From: Thermodesulfobacteriota bacterium
GTDB lineage: Bacteria > Desulfobacterota > WTBG01 > CAIYCZ01 > CAIRTM01
Assembly (NCBI GenBank): GCA_026415325.1
Contig: JAOAHH010000151.1
Coordinates: forward strand, 1-64,000
Length of the DNA stretch: 64,000 nucleotides
Reading direction: 5' to 3'
Shown here: piece by piece, positions 1-8,146 of the stretch
Layout: each line of letters begins with the position of its first letter
How positions within the stretch are numbered: the first letter of the stretch is position 1
Made by a program: the position numbers and the translations under genes
The notes under the pieces: model-generated
What the model was told of the DNA's origin: nothing
Databases searched by the model: none
Seen by the model: only the letters and a program-made list of their open reading frames with translations

Positions 1-704
1 GTATCAATCTCATTGCCACAACGCTCGATCATGTATTGATCGGACATGCCGTCCTGCTTCCTATGCGACACCGAACCTGCGAAATGCTGATCGCCGTTTC
101 CCCGGCGTGGCAAAAGAGCGGTATCGGGACTCAGCTTGTACGGAGTGCCATCCAAAGTGCCTATGAGCTCAAGTTTCACCGCATATGGCTCTCGGTTGAA
201 AAGACCAATTTTGTTGCGATCCACCTGTATACAAAATTCGGGTTTGAACGCCTGAGGTTCTCCGAGAGTCCGCAGCTTGACATGATGCTTGACCTGCGGC
301 GCTACCGTCCACTGGTAGCGGTGAAGGTACGCGATGTTATGAACCGCTCTGTTATTGCGATCGATCAGCATGCTTCCTGTGCAGAGGCCCTCGCTCTCTT
401 TCTTCGGCACAATATCGCAACACTGCCGGTGATTACGAAGCAAGGTACCGTTGTCGGTCTCATCTCCCAAACGGATCTTTTGTTCAAGCCGAATTTGCAG
501 CAGGCGGTCAATGCAGTAGCAACCAAGCAGGTTATTCTGCTGTCACAGAAAAGCACGGTGGAGCAGGCAATGCGGCTTTTTCAGGATAAGCGACTTCGCA
601 GCATTCCGATTATTGACCGGCGCAGGAAACTGGTCGGCATTTTGACACGGCAGGATATTTTCGCCTATTACTACACGCACCACCACCAGCTTGCCACACT
701 ATGA
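1..704 (+). CDS. GNAT acetyltransferase fused to a CBS-domain pair (5' partial)
   Basis: The reading frame is open from the window edge (codons from position 3), so the gene starts upstream; the first start-like codon inside is TTG at 36 but it falls within the acetyltransferase fold. The visible part carries the acetyl-CoA loop of GNAT enzymes (Q-K-S-G-I-G, about residues 26-31 from the TTG) and the usual late helix and strand (NFVAIHLYTKFGFE). From about residue 97 to the end there are two CBS repeats, each with the pattern DVM..V..A..LF....I..LPVI....VGLIS. Known: CBS pairs bind adenosine nucleotides and often regulate an attached enzyme. Inference: an acetyltransferase controlled by nucleotide binding; the substrate is unknown. 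Its last four bases overlap the next gene. Confidence 0.8.
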   Translation, partial: INLIATTLDHVLIGHAVLLPMRHRTCEMLIAVSPAWQKSGIGTQLVRSAIQSAYELKFHRIWLSVEKTNFVAIHLYTKFGFERLRFSESPQLDMMLDLRRYRPLVAVKVRDVMNRSVIAIDQHASCAEALALFLRHNIATLPVITKQGTVVGLISQTDLLFKPNLQQAVNAVATKQVILLSQKSTVEQAMRLFQDKRLRSIPIIDRRRKLVGILTRQDIFAYYYTHHHQLATL

Positions 705-1870
705 CACGGTCTTTATATCCTCCGTCCTGTCGAGAGCTTTTTTGTGCGTTTTTGGAGCTTGGTGCCATCTCGTTTGGCGGACCGGCGATCGTGGCGTATA
801 TGCGGCAGCTTGTTGTGGAGCGGCGCGCATGGCTTGACGACGCCTCATTTGCCCGAGGAGCTGCCCTCTGTCAGATCGTACCCGGCGCTATCAGCGTGCA
901 GATGGCATATTATGTGGGGATGCAGCTGCGGGGTATGAAGGGCGGTTGTGCGTGTTGTGCAGGATATGTGCTGGCGCCGTTTCTCTTTGTCCTGCTTCTC
1001 TCTGTTGCCTATGTCAAATTCCGACACGTTCCTGCAAGCGCTTCAGTGGTGCGCAATCTGCACCTGCTCGTCATTGCTCTGCTTGCCCATGCAGCCTATA
1101 TGTTCGGGCGCACCTCCCTGCGTTGCCCTGCACAGTGGGCTCTTGCGATTGGCTCGGTATGCCTGTTTGGTGCAGGGCTCCATCCGATTGCTGTTATCGT
1201 GTGCGCCGGCAGTATCGGATATCTTATTAAGAAGGAAACACACTACCCCCTGCTCCCTGAAGCCTTTTGCGCACGGGCATATCCCCGCCAGTGGATCTCC
1301 ATTGCCGGTTTTGCAGCCGGTATAACACTTTTTTTTATCTGCTTATTTGTATACCATCGGCAGCTTTTTGAGCTTGGGCTGCTGATGTGTAAAATAGATC
1401 TGTTTGCCTTTGGCGGCGGCTATACCTCGGTGCCGCTTATGGTGCATGAAATCGTTCGTGTGCGCAATCTGTTGGACATTGCGACGCTTTTAGATGGCAT
1501 TGCTATCGGACAGATCACCCCCGGACCTGTCGCCTTGACCGCAACCTTTATCGGTTATCTGCTCTATGGCCTCCCGGGTGCGGTGGTTGCAACCGTATGC
1601 GTCTTTTTGCCCTCGTGCATCATTATTGCTGTGTGTCTGCCTTCCTACGAGCGGGTGCTCGGCCATGCAGGACTGCAACGCATTGCTGATGGCATTGTGT
1701 GTTCGTTTGTCGGACTTATTACGTGGACGACCGTATTGCTTGGTGTTCAGATCCAGTGGAGTATTGCACACCTCCTCTGGGCAGGGGCACTGCTGTTTGG
1801 ATTGCTGTCAGGTATATCGGTTCCGTTGATCGTCGGTGCAGGAGTTGTCGGAGCGATTGTTATGGCGTGA
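701..1870 (+). CDS. chrA: Chromate-type (CHR family) anion transporter
   Basis: A 389-residue inner-membrane protein with two homologous CHR halves, as in full-length ChrA proteins. The first half has the typical opening with GAISFGGPA and a PGAISVQMAYYVG stretch. The second begins near residue 225 with LFAFGGGYTSVPLM and has GQITPGPVALTATFIG. About ten hydrophobic segments are visible. Family members export chromate or related oxyanions, but many environmental homologues have unproven substrates, so chromate is inference. The ATG at 701 overlaps the upstream GNAT-CBS stop in an ATGA arrangement, so the two genes are probably translated together. It converges on larC, with only 47 bp between them. 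Confidence 0.85.
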   Translation: MTRSLYPPSCRELFCAFLELGAISFGGPAIVAYMRQLVVERRAWLDDASFARGAALCQIVPGAISVQMAYYVGMQLRGMKGGCACCAGYVLAPFLFVLLLSVAYVKFRHVPASASVVRNLHLLVIALLAHAAYMFGRTSLRCPAQWALAIGSVCLFGAGLHPIAVIVCAGSIGYLIKKETHYPLLPEAFCARAYPRQWISIAGFAAGITLFFICLFVYHRQLFELGLLMCKIDLFAFGGGYTSVPLMVHEIVRVRNLLDIATLLDGIAIGQITPGPVALTATFIGYLLYGLPGAVVATVCVFLPSCIIIAVCLPSYERVLGHAGLQRIADGIVCSFVGLITWTTVLLGVQIQWSIAHLLWAGALLFGLLSGISVPLIVGAGVVGAIVMA

Positions 1871-1917
1871 TATGCCTTAAGGGGCTGCGGTACAGGGGTG
1901 TACCATGGCATGGATGT

Positions 1918-3105
1918 TTAAGGTTTCTTTTTTGCAGGTGAGATCGTTTGCTTGCCTGACACCACAACAGCTGTATAAACATCCCTGAGTGGCACGTTGT
2001 GGTGCTGTGCTGCGCGGCGGCAGGCTTCAAATTCGGGAACGATACGCTCACCATCAGGGCCGGTGATCACCTTGACCTGGATCGCCCCAAAACGCGTCAT
2101 CACAACTTCTTCCCGTCGCGGCAGAACGCTGCGCTGCATTCGGCAACTCCGCACCCCTGCCGTTGTGGTTTCCTGGAAGAGAATGTGCAACATTTTTTGC
2201 CGCGTGTGTTCGGCGCAGATAACGCTCAACACGATACCAGGACGGTTTTTTTTCATGTATGCCGGCACAAACATAACGTCAAGGGCTCCGGCAGCAAGGA
2301 GGCGCTCCATAACATAGCCTGCGTATTCGGGATTCATGTCGTCGATGTTTGTCTCAAGCACAACGACCTCGTCGGTAGTGAAGGCTTCCGAGGCATCGCC
2401 GAGCATCAGCCGTAACATATTGGGACGATCAGGGAGCGTGCGGTGTCCGACACCGTACCCGCATGCCCGTATGGTCATTGCCGGCATACCGTCAAAGCGT
2501 TGGACATAATGGGAGATAATCGCAGCGCCGGTTGGCGTCACCAGTTCCCCTTCGATGCCGGCATCATAGACGGGGATGCCTTTGAGGAGCAGGACTGTTG
2601 CAGGCGCAGGCAGCGGCAGGGTACCGTGGTGGCATGTGACAAAGCCCCTGCCAAGCGGAAGCGGCGTGCTGGAGCACGTCTGGATCCCCAAATACTGCAT
2701 GGCAATTGCGGTTCCGACGATGTCAATGATGGAATCAACAGCGCCGACTTCATGAAAATGCACGGCGTCAGGCGTTGTGTGGTGTACCTCGGCTTCTGCC
2801 TGTGCAATGCGTGAAAAAATGTGAAGGCTATGGTCTTTAACTGTTGTATCGAGCACGCTGCGGTTTAGCATGCGCTGTATATCGCTGAGCGTGCGGTGAT
2901 GATGCGCAGCGGCGAGCTTGACGGTAACTTTTTTCCCGCTTACGCCCATCCGCTCTTCCGTGTGGATTTGCATGCTATAGCCTTGGAGGGGTAATTTTTT
3001 GAGCTCCTGTTTGAGATAGCGCACCGGTACCCCAAGATCAATCAGCGCTGCCAGCGTCATGTCGCCGCTGATACCGGCAAAACAGTCAAAAAAAAGAATG
3101 CTCAT
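1918..3105 (-). CDS. larC: LarC nickel-insertion protein (Ni-pincer cofactor biosynthesis, DUF111)
   Basis: The 395-residue product starts MSILFFDCFAGISGDM, the standard LarC opening, and contains the histidine-rich AAHHHR stretch and the conserved HFHEVGAVDSIIDIVG block. Known: LarC inserts nickel into pyridinium dithiocarboxylate mononucleotide to make the nickel-pincer cofactor of lactate racemase and its homologues. The ATG at 3105 is chosen because family similarity begins there; the frame is open 59 codons further upstream but that part overlaps the acyl-CoA ligase gene. In some lactobacilli larC is split and read by frameshifting; here it is one continuous frame. No larA, larB or larE lies in the window. 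No clear ribosome-binding site precedes this ATG, so coupling to the upstream gene, which ends 16 bp away, is likely. Confidence 0.85.
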   Translation of the reverse strand: MSILFFDCFAGISGDMTLAALIDLGVPVRYLKQELKKLPLQGYSMQIHTEERMGVSGKKVTVKLAAAHHHRTLSDIQRMLNRSVLDTTVKDHSLHIFSRIAQAEAEVHHTTPDAVHFHEVGAVDSIIDIVGTAIAMQYLGIQTCSSTPLPLGRGFVTCHHGTLPLPAPATVLLLKGIPVYDAGIEGELVTPTGAAIISHYVQRFDGMPAMTIRACGYGVGHRTLPDRPNMLRLMLGDASEAFTTDEVVVLETNIDDMNPEYAGYVMERLLAAGALDVMFVPAYMKKNRPGIVLSVICAEHTRQKMLHILFQETTTAGVRSCRMQRSVLPRREEVVMTRFGAIQVKVITGPDGERIVPEFEACRRAAQHHNVPLRDVYTAVVVSGKQTISPAKKKP

Positions 3106-3121
3106 GAGAGGAGGATCGCTT

Positions 3122-4624
3122 TTATGGTGAAAAATTTGCGCTGCGCATGCGTTCAATATGCTGCACCACTTCATGCCGCAGCAGCTTTTGTGCAGCATTA
3201 CGGGGCAGTGTGTCAAGAAAAAAGATTTCTTTCGGGCATTTAAATCCTGCAAGGTGTTGTCTGCATTGCCGCAGGATGTCATCGTGCGTTATTGTCGTGC
3301 CGGAGCGCACGACTACTGCAGCGACCACGCGTTCGCCCCATCGTTCATCCGGAATGCCCACGACCGCCGCGTCAACGATGTCAGGATGTTGACAGAGCAC
3401 CTGCTCAATCTCACCGGGATAGATATTGACACCGCCGCTGATGATAATCTCCTTTTTCCTCGCAATAATATGGAGACACCCGTCACGATCGATGAAACCC
3501 TTATCGCCAGTGTGGAGCCATCCACCGCGCAAGGCTGCAGCCGTTGCCTCAGGGTCGCGGTAATAGCCTTGCATGATGTTGGGTCCTCGACACACGATTT
3601 CCCCGACGGTTTCATGGCCAACCGGGGTGTCCTGATCATCGACGATCCCGATGCGTACGGTGAGCATCGGTCGGCCTACACTACCCGGCTTTGCATGAAA
3701 GGTTTCCGGTCCCGCAATGGTGACGCCGGGTGAGGCTTCGGTAAGTCCGTACAGATCATACAGTGCTGCTGCAGGGAAAAGCTCTGCAAGCTGCTGTTTT
3801 GTCGTGGCGTTCATTGGTGCTGCGCCGGTAACGACCCGTTTGACGCTTTGCAGGGCGTAGCATCCTCTCTGTGCTGCCTCATGCAACTGGCGGTACATGG
3901 TCGGCACCTGGGTGATCGAAGTGACCTGCTCCTGCTCAATCAGTGCAAGACATTCGTGTGCGTCAAACCGAGGACACAGGATAAAGGTTGCGGCATTAAA
4001 TACATAGGTGAACACTCTTCCCAGTGTTGCAGCATGGAATAATGGTGTCGGCGCAAGCTCGATATCTTCGGGCTGCATGCAATATGCCGCCGTATAGTTG
4101 AGTGTGTTCCAGAGGAGGTTACCGTGGGTGAGGACAACCCCTTTTGGGGTGCCGGTCGTTCCGGCAGTATAGAGGATAATCGCAGTATCGTCCCAGTTGG
4201 AGGTGAGCGCCTGTGCTCCGGCGGATGCGTTTTCCCGATGCGCACGCTCAAGGCACAGAGTAATTGGCGGGAGCAGCTCAAGCTCTGGGATAAGGTGCTC
4301 TGAAGTTTGATCATAGAGCAATGCTGCAGGGAGACAATGCGACAGAAGCAAGCGCAGTTCTGATGCCGTCAGTCGGGTGTTCAACGGTATGCACACAGCA
4401 CCGATCTTTATCATGCCAAACAGTGCAGCAATATACTGTACTGAGGAGTTGGCAAGGATCGCAACGCGCGATCCCTTCCCGAGACCATGCGATAAAAAGA
4501 TGGCAGCATATTGCGCGGCCAATGCTTTAAGGCGGCGATACGTCACACGGTCGCCGGCACAGATCAGCGCTGTTTTATTCGGAAAGCGCATCGCAGCACT
4601 CTCAAGGAATGACATAAGGTTCAT
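3122..4624 (-). CDS. Class I adenylate-forming acyl-CoA ligase (AMP-dependent synthetase)
   Basis: A 500-residue protein with all ANL-superfamily core motifs: the phosphate-binding loop YTAGTTGTPKGV, the YDLYGLTEASP block, the HTGDKGFID hinge region and the C-terminal RKKEIIISGGVNIYPGEIE segment. It should activate a carboxylic acid with ATP to an acyl adenylate and pass it to CoA. Size and organisation resemble medium/long-chain fatty acyl-CoA synthetases, but acid specificity cannot be read from the sequence. The ATG at 4624 (MNLMSFLESAAMRFP) is preferred; a GTG six codons upstream is also possible. It overlaps the 3' end of the glycosyltransferase gene by 23 bp and precedes larC, forming a short minus-strand operon of mixed functions. 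Confidence 0.85.
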   Translation of the reverse strand: MNLMSFLESAAMRFPNKTALICAGDRVTYRRLKALAAQYAAIFLSHGLGKGSRVAILANSSVQYIAALFGMIKIGAVCIPLNTRLTASELRLLLSHCLPAALLYDQTSEHLIPELELLPPITLCLERAHRENASAGAQALTSNWDDTAIILYTAGTTGTPKGVVLTHGNLLWNTLNYTAAYCMQPEDIELAPTPLFHAATLGRVFTYVFNAATFILCPRFDAHECLALIEQEQVTSITQVPTMYRQLHEAAQRGCYALQSVKRVVTGAAPMNATTKQQLAELFPAAALYDLYGLTEASPGVTIAGPETFHAKPGSVGRPMLTVRIGIVDDQDTPVGHETVGEIVCRGPNIMQGYYRDPEATAAALRGGWLHTGDKGFIDRDGCLHIIARKKEIIISGGVNIYPGEIEQVLCQHPDIVDAAVVGIPDERWGERVVAAVVVRSGTTITHDDILRQCRQHLAGFKCPKEIFFLDTLPRNAAQKLLRHEVVQHIERMRSANFSP

Positions 4625-5477
4625 AGCCCGCCGTTTTATCACCGCGTTGTTTGTATTGTGTTGGCAGCTTAAGATAGCGCAGCCCTTCTTCTTGTCTGCC
4701 GTGCTTCATGCATCCTGTGCCGTACACATGGCACTTCCGTTCAAGCTCCCGATGCGCAGCACGATACTGGTCGGGTGTCAGGAGGCCGGAGGCAAGGAGT
4801 TTGCAGAGCGCATAAATGCGCCACCGATCAAGATGGGGAACGGTGCGCGATTGCTGATCGCTATGGCCACCATATTTAATAACCAGGGGCTTGCGGATCA
4901 GGTACATTGCATAGCGCACAGAAATACGGAGCCACAGATCATAATCTTCACAGGCAGGCATTGATTCGTCAAAGACGCCGACCGTATCAAAAACTCTGCG
5001 GTGTAGCATCACCGCTGATGGGCTGACGATGCACAGCGGGAGACACTGCTCGAAAATCCATCCGGAGTGTTTTGAGTGTTTTTTCATCGGATTGACTCGC
5101 ACACCGTTGCGTATCCAGATCTCATCGGTTTGGCAGACGGCACAATCAGGATGGCTCATGAAGAATTGCACCTGTGCCGCAAGTTTCTCAGGCAGCCACG
5201 CATCATCAGAGTCAAGAAAAGCAATGAGCGCGCCCTGTGCTGCGGCAATGCCTTTGTTGCGTGCCGCAGCCGGACCGGAACGGACGGGCATCTTCAGGAC
5301 TCTACAGGAACCAGCATATTCCTGCAAAGTTTCCTGTGTTGCATCGGTTGAACAGTCGTCAACGACAATCAATTCATAATGCCGATAGGTCTGCTGCATA
5401 ACAGATGCAACAGCCCGTCTGATACAATGAGCGCGGTTGTGAGTTGGGATAATGACACTGACAAGCGGTGATGTCAT
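4602..5477 (-). CDS. Family 2 glycosyltransferase
   Basis: The 291-residue product opens with LVSVIIPTHNRAHCIRRAV, followed by the nucleotide-sugar strand ELIVVDDCSTDAT and the metal-binding D-S-D-D (DXD-type) motif after LIAFL, all typical of GT-A fold family 2 enzymes. A YDLWLR-like acceptor motif (CEDYDLWLRIS) follows. There is no membrane segment, so it is probably a cytoplasmic or peripheral transferase. Donor and acceptor are unknown. The ATG at 5477 is chosen over the in-frame TTG at 5483. A TATAAT hexamer ends only seven bases before this ATG and no Shine-Dalgarno sequence is present, so the transcript may be leaderless. It is first in a minus-strand group with the acyl-CoA ligase and larC. 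Confidence 0.85.
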   Translation of the reverse strand: MTSPLVSVIIPTHNRAHCIRRAVASVMQQTYRHYELIVVDDCSTDATQETLQEYAGSCRVLKMPVRSGPAAARNKGIAAAQGALIAFLDSDDAWLPEKLAAQVQFFMSHPDCAVCQTDEIWIRNGVRVNPMKKHSKHSGWIFEQCLPLCIVSPSAVMLHRRVFDTVGVFDESMPACEDYDLWLRISVRYAMYLIRKPLVIKYGGHSDQQSRTVPHLDRWRIYALCKLLASGLLTPDQYRAAHRELERKCHVYGTGCMKHGRQEEGLRYLKLPTQYKQRGDKTAGYEPYVIP

Positions 5478-5484
5478 ATGCAAT

Positions 5485-5490
5485 ATTATA
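5485..5490 (-). promoter_or_regulatory. Promoter -10 element of the glycosyltransferase gene
   Basis: On the minus strand a perfect TATAAT is followed by seven bases and then the ATG at 5477. A transcript from this element would start at or next to the start codon. No good -35 hexamer is visible at 16-18 bp. The assignment is inferred from position and sequence only. Confidence 0.45.
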
Positions 5491-5516
5491 CAGCAGGTTT
5501 TTAAAAAAGTTTATTC

Positions 5517-5546
5517 TTGACAGCAGGCAGGCCACCGTACTATAAA
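5517..5546 (+). promoter_or_regulatory. Sigma-70-type promoter of the ComEA-like gene
   Basis: A consensus -35 TTGACA (5517-5522) is separated by 18 bp from TATAAA (5541-5546), about 70 bp upstream of the ATG at 5615. It diverges from the possible leaderless promoter of the glycosyltransferase gene. Confidence 0.7.
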
Positions 5547-5614
5547 ATTGTCCGGTCATATAACGGCCGTGGTATTTTTAACCCCAAACCCTATTAAAAA
5601 GGAGGAAAGGAGCT

Positions 5615-5962
5615 ATGATGGTTAAGGTTCGGATGCTTATCACGTTACTTGTTCTTATGGCGTTTGCCGCAGTGCCTGTTCTGGCACAGGAAGATGAAGG
5701 CCAGCCTGCAGCGCCGAAAAAACCTGCACTTGAAGGCAAGCTGAATATTAATACTGCAACCGCCGAGCAGATCGACATGCTGCCCGGCATGAGCAAAAAG
5801 AAGGCAGCGGCGGTTGTTGAATACCGGAATGCCCATGGCAAGTTCAAGACACTTGATGATCTCAAAAATGTAAAGGGGATAAAAGACCGGACAATCGAGC
5901 GAATCAAGGATTATGTGATCTTTGATGGGCCAACAACCCTGAAGCAAAAGGACAAACCGTAA
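5615..5962 (+). CDS. Secreted helix-hairpin-helix (ComEA-like) protein
   Basis: A 115-residue protein with an N-terminal signal peptide (basic MMVKVRM, hydrophobic core, AVPVLAQ cleavage region at about residues 22-25), a short charged Pro/Ala-rich linker, then one ComEA-type helix-hairpin-helix domain: LNINTATAEQIDMLPGM followed by AAAVVEYR and FKTLDDLKNVKGI. Known: this fold binds double-stranded DNA non-specifically and is part of the competence protein ComEA. There are no other competence genes nearby, so uptake is only one possibility; many short standalone relatives have unknown roles. A strong ribosome-binding site (AAAGGAGG, then a second GGAG) precedes the ATG. It has its own promoter and terminator, so it is monocistronic. 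Confidence 0.8.
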   Translation: MMVKVRMLITLLVLMAFAAVPVLAQEDEGQPAAPKKPALEGKLNINTATAEQIDMLPGMSKKKAAAVVEYRNAHGKFKTLDDLKNVKGIKDRTIERIKDYVIFDGPTTLKQKDKP

Positions 5963-5983
5963 TACACCGTTTTGTATGGACAA

Positions 5984-6016
5984 GCGGCGGGAGAAAAAAC
6001 TCCTGCCGCTTTTTTT
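5984..6016 (+). terminator. Rho-independent terminator after the ComEA-like gene
   Basis: A 10-bp stem (5984-5993 with 6000-6009, one G-T pair) with a six-base A loop is followed by seven T residues (6010-6016). The T tract also contains the end of the convergent dut gene. Confidence 0.85.
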
Positions 6017-6464
6017 ATATCCCGGTATGCCCAAACCCTCCATCATTCCGATTGCTTGTGGGCAGCTCGTCGGTCAGGACAATATCTGCAACAGCTACCC
6101 GATGAATGACCATTTGTGCGATACGGTCATGCCGGCGCACGGTAAACGGTTCGTCCCCTAAATTGATAAGAATAACCTTAATTTCTCCCCGATAGTCGGC
6201 ATCGATCGTGCCCGGGGTGTTCAACAAGCTGATGCCGTGGTTCACAGCAAGGCCGCTGCGCGGTCGGATCTGTGCCTCGAATCCCGGCGGCAGCGCAATA
6301 CAAATTCCGGTCGGAATGAGTGCACGTTTGCCCGGCAGAATGATTACCTCGTTTTTGACCGCTGCACACAAGTCCATGCCGGCAGCATGCGGGGTCATAT
6401 AGCGCGGCAGCACAATGTCATCGCAGCCGGGCAATCGTTTTATCTGTACCGTAACGGTGTCCAT
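6015..6464 (-). CDS. dut: Deoxyuridine 5'-triphosphate nucleotidohydrolase (dUTPase)
   Basis: The 149-residue protein has the five trimeric-dUTPase motifs in order: [29 protein letters not shown] with the catalytic aspartate region, RIAQMVI, and the C-terminal glycine-rich GGFGHTG. It hydrolyses dUTP to dUMP and pyrophosphate, keeping uracil out of DNA and supplying dUMP for thymidylate synthesis. Length is normal for the bacterial homotrimeric family. In motif V the usual serine is replaced by histidine (GGFGHTG), a minor variation. It is followed closely, in reverse order of transcription, by the lytic transglycosylase and monophosphatase genes upstream, and ends inside the convergent terminator. 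Confidence 0.95.
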   Translation of the reverse strand: MDTVTVQIKRLPGCDDIVLPRYMTPHAAGMDLCAAVKNEVIILPGKRALIPTGICIALPPGFEAQIRPRSGLAVNHGISLLNTPGTIDADYRGEIKVILINLGDEPFTVRRHDRIAQMVIHRVAVADIVLTDELPTSNRNDGGFGHTGI

Positions 6465-6490
6465 AGCACTATATGCAGCCTCTTTTTCTG

Positions 6491-7132
6491 TTATCGATAC
6501 TGGGCAATATAGCTCAGCACTTTTGCCACATAGTTTTGCGTTTCAGGGTATGGTGGGATACGGTAATTAGAGGAGATCACCGCCTGTTCGCCCGCATTAT
6601 AGGCGGCAAGGGCAAGCCGAATATTACCGTTGAAAAGATCGAGCAGCCTGCGCAAATAGCTGATGCCGCCTTCAAGGTTTTCCTCGGGATCAAATGCATC
6701 GCTCACGCGAAGATCGCGCGCAGTCTCGGGCATAAGCTGCATCAACCCCTGTGCGCCTTTTGATGAAACCGCTACAGGGTTAAAGTCCGATTCTGCTTTA
6801 ATGACCGCCTTGACCAGCGCCGTATCAACACCGTATTTTTTGCACAGGCTCTGAATCAGGTGTTCATAGCGCTGTTCATCGCCGCCAAGCTGCCGGATAA
6901 GTTCGGGTTTGCTGCGAATAATCAGACGGTAGCCTTTGTGGTTTGGGACGTTGGTAAAATGGATGACGCCGTTTGGGTCGACCCATTTGTAAATATCAGC
7001 ATGTACCTGACTAAAGGCGACAAGCATATAGCCATACACACCACACCATAAAAGCCGACGCCCCACGGCAGATAATGCGTCAACGGGACGAACACGTTCT
7101 CTCCCTGATATGATAAGCCTGCGGCTGCTCAT
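6491..7132 (-). CDS. Membrane-anchored or secreted lytic transglycosylase (SLT domain with DUF4124)
   Basis: A 213-residue protein with a hydrophobic N-terminal segment ending near SQVHA that fits a signal peptide. A short DUF4124-like region ([18 protein letters not shown]) follows, then a goose-lysozyme-like SLT domain: [13 protein letters not shown] with the catalytic glutamate, [16 protein letters not shown], and [13 protein letters not shown]. It should cleave the MurNAc-GlcNAc bond of peptidoglycan to give 1,6-anhydromuramic ends. The ATG at 7132 is chosen because it overlaps the upstream monophosphatase stop (ATGA), indicating translational coupling. The product acts in the periplasm; its part in cell-wall turnover or envelope assembly is inference. 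Confidence 0.88.
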   Translation of the reverse strand: MSSRRLIISGRERVRPVDALSAVGRRLLWCGVYGYMLVAFSQVHADIYKWVDPNGVIHFTNVPNHKGYRLIIRSKPELIRQLGGDEQRYEHLIQSLCKKYGVDTALVKAVIKAESDFNPVAVSSKGAQGLMQLMPETARDLRVSDAFDPEENLEGGISYLRRLLDLFNGNIRLALAAYNAGEQAVISSNYRIPPYPETQNYVAKVLSYIAQYR

Positions 7133-7890
7133 GATATTGTCCTGTCTTGTCCAGAAGGCCATGCAATCTCTTTTTTTGTAAGAATCTGCAGCATGGCATT
7201 GTGCACGCAGCCGTTTGAGGCAAGCACATTACCGTGGGTGATGTCAAGCGGCATGCCGGTAAAGTCAGTAACCATGCCGCCTGCCTCGGTGACGATCAGG
7301 CATCCTGCGGCAATATCCCACGGCTTGAGTTTCATCTCCCAAAACCCGTCAAAGCGGCCGGCGGCGACATAGCACAGATCAAGGGCAGCAGACCCGTCGC
7401 GCCGGACCGCTTGCGCGGTGGTAATGAATGCGGCGAAATAATCAAGGTTATTCTCAGCGCTGTCATGGACATCATAGGGGAAGCCGGTACACAAAAGTGC
7501 CCGGTCAAGGCGGTCAATAGTCGATACGCGAAGCGGCTGATTATTCATGGTTGCGCCGTGCCCTCGTGTAGCAGTGAACAGCTCGTCACGCATCGGATCA
7601 TAGACTCCAGCCCACAGAAGGGATGTCTCCTGTTCAAATGCCAACGAAACGCAGAACACTGGATAACCATGCGCATAATTGGTCGTTCCGTCAAGTGGGT
7701 CGAGGATCCAACGGCACTTCGAGCCGCTCTTGATCTCCGGCTGCTCCTCGGTGAGAATGCCGCATGAAGGAAATTCACGGGACAGGAATGTCACCACCGC
7801 TTCTTCTGATCGACGGTCAACATCGGTCACCAGATCGAGTTTGCCTTTGTGTTCGATTGCACCGATGGTTCCGAAATGCTGCCGTAGCAC
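7129..7890 (-). CDS. suhB: Inositol monophosphatase family protein (SuhB-like)
   Basis: The sequence contains the metal-binding motifs of the lithium-sensitive phosphatase family: the LTEEQ strand (motif E-E), WILDPLDGTTNYAHG, and the C-terminal WDIAAGCLIVTEAGG. It should hydrolyse inositol phosphates or related sugar phosphates; SuhB members also act in ribosome biogenesis in enterobacteria. The GTG at 7890 gives 253 residues, about 10-20 short at the N-terminus. Nineteen further in-frame codons upstream encode a convincing first helix (GIQALKQGGAV), preceded by AGGAGG at good distance from an ATC codon at 7947, and no ATG, GTG or TTG exists there. The true start may therefore be a rare ATC, extending the gene to 7947. 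Confidence 0.85.
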   Translation of the reverse strand: MLRQHFGTIGAIEHKGKLDLVTDVDRRSEEAVVTFLSREFPSCGILTEEQPEIKSGSKCRWILDPLDGTTNYAHGYPVFCVSLAFEQETSLLWAGVYDPMRDELFTATRGHGATMNNQPLRVSTIDRLDRALLCTGFPYDVHDSAENNLDYFAAFITTAQAVRRDGSAALDLCYVAAGRFDGFWEMKLKPWDIAAGCLIVTEAGGMVTDFTGMPLDITHGNVLASNGCVHNAMLQILTKKEIAWPSGQDRTIS

Positions 7891-8146
7891 AGCACCGCCT
7901 TGTTTGAGCGCCTGGATCCCTGCTGTGATAATATCTGTATCGACGATATGCCGTTCCTCCTGAACAATTTATGTGTATCCTGTCGGTCTGACCGGCCACA
8001 GATGAATAGATAATTTTTTCATGTCTGTCAATAGCTCCCTGTGCGGAGATGCTCCTCTCTTTCAGATGCATATTACTATTTGACATTACCATGGGGTTAT
8101 ACTAATACTCATATAACATTTTTCCTACGCGGGAGGAGCAAGCGCT

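Noticed and set aside
1918-3105. Frameshifted larC
   Set aside because: Unlike lactobacillar larC1/larC2, the reading frame is continuous here.
8080-8108. metK promoter with TTGACA and TAATAC
   Set aside because: The spacing is correct but the -10 matches poorly, so it was not listed.
7980-8146. SAM riboswitch before metK
   Set aside because: No recognisable SAM-I or SAM-II core; the leader is short and A/T-rich.
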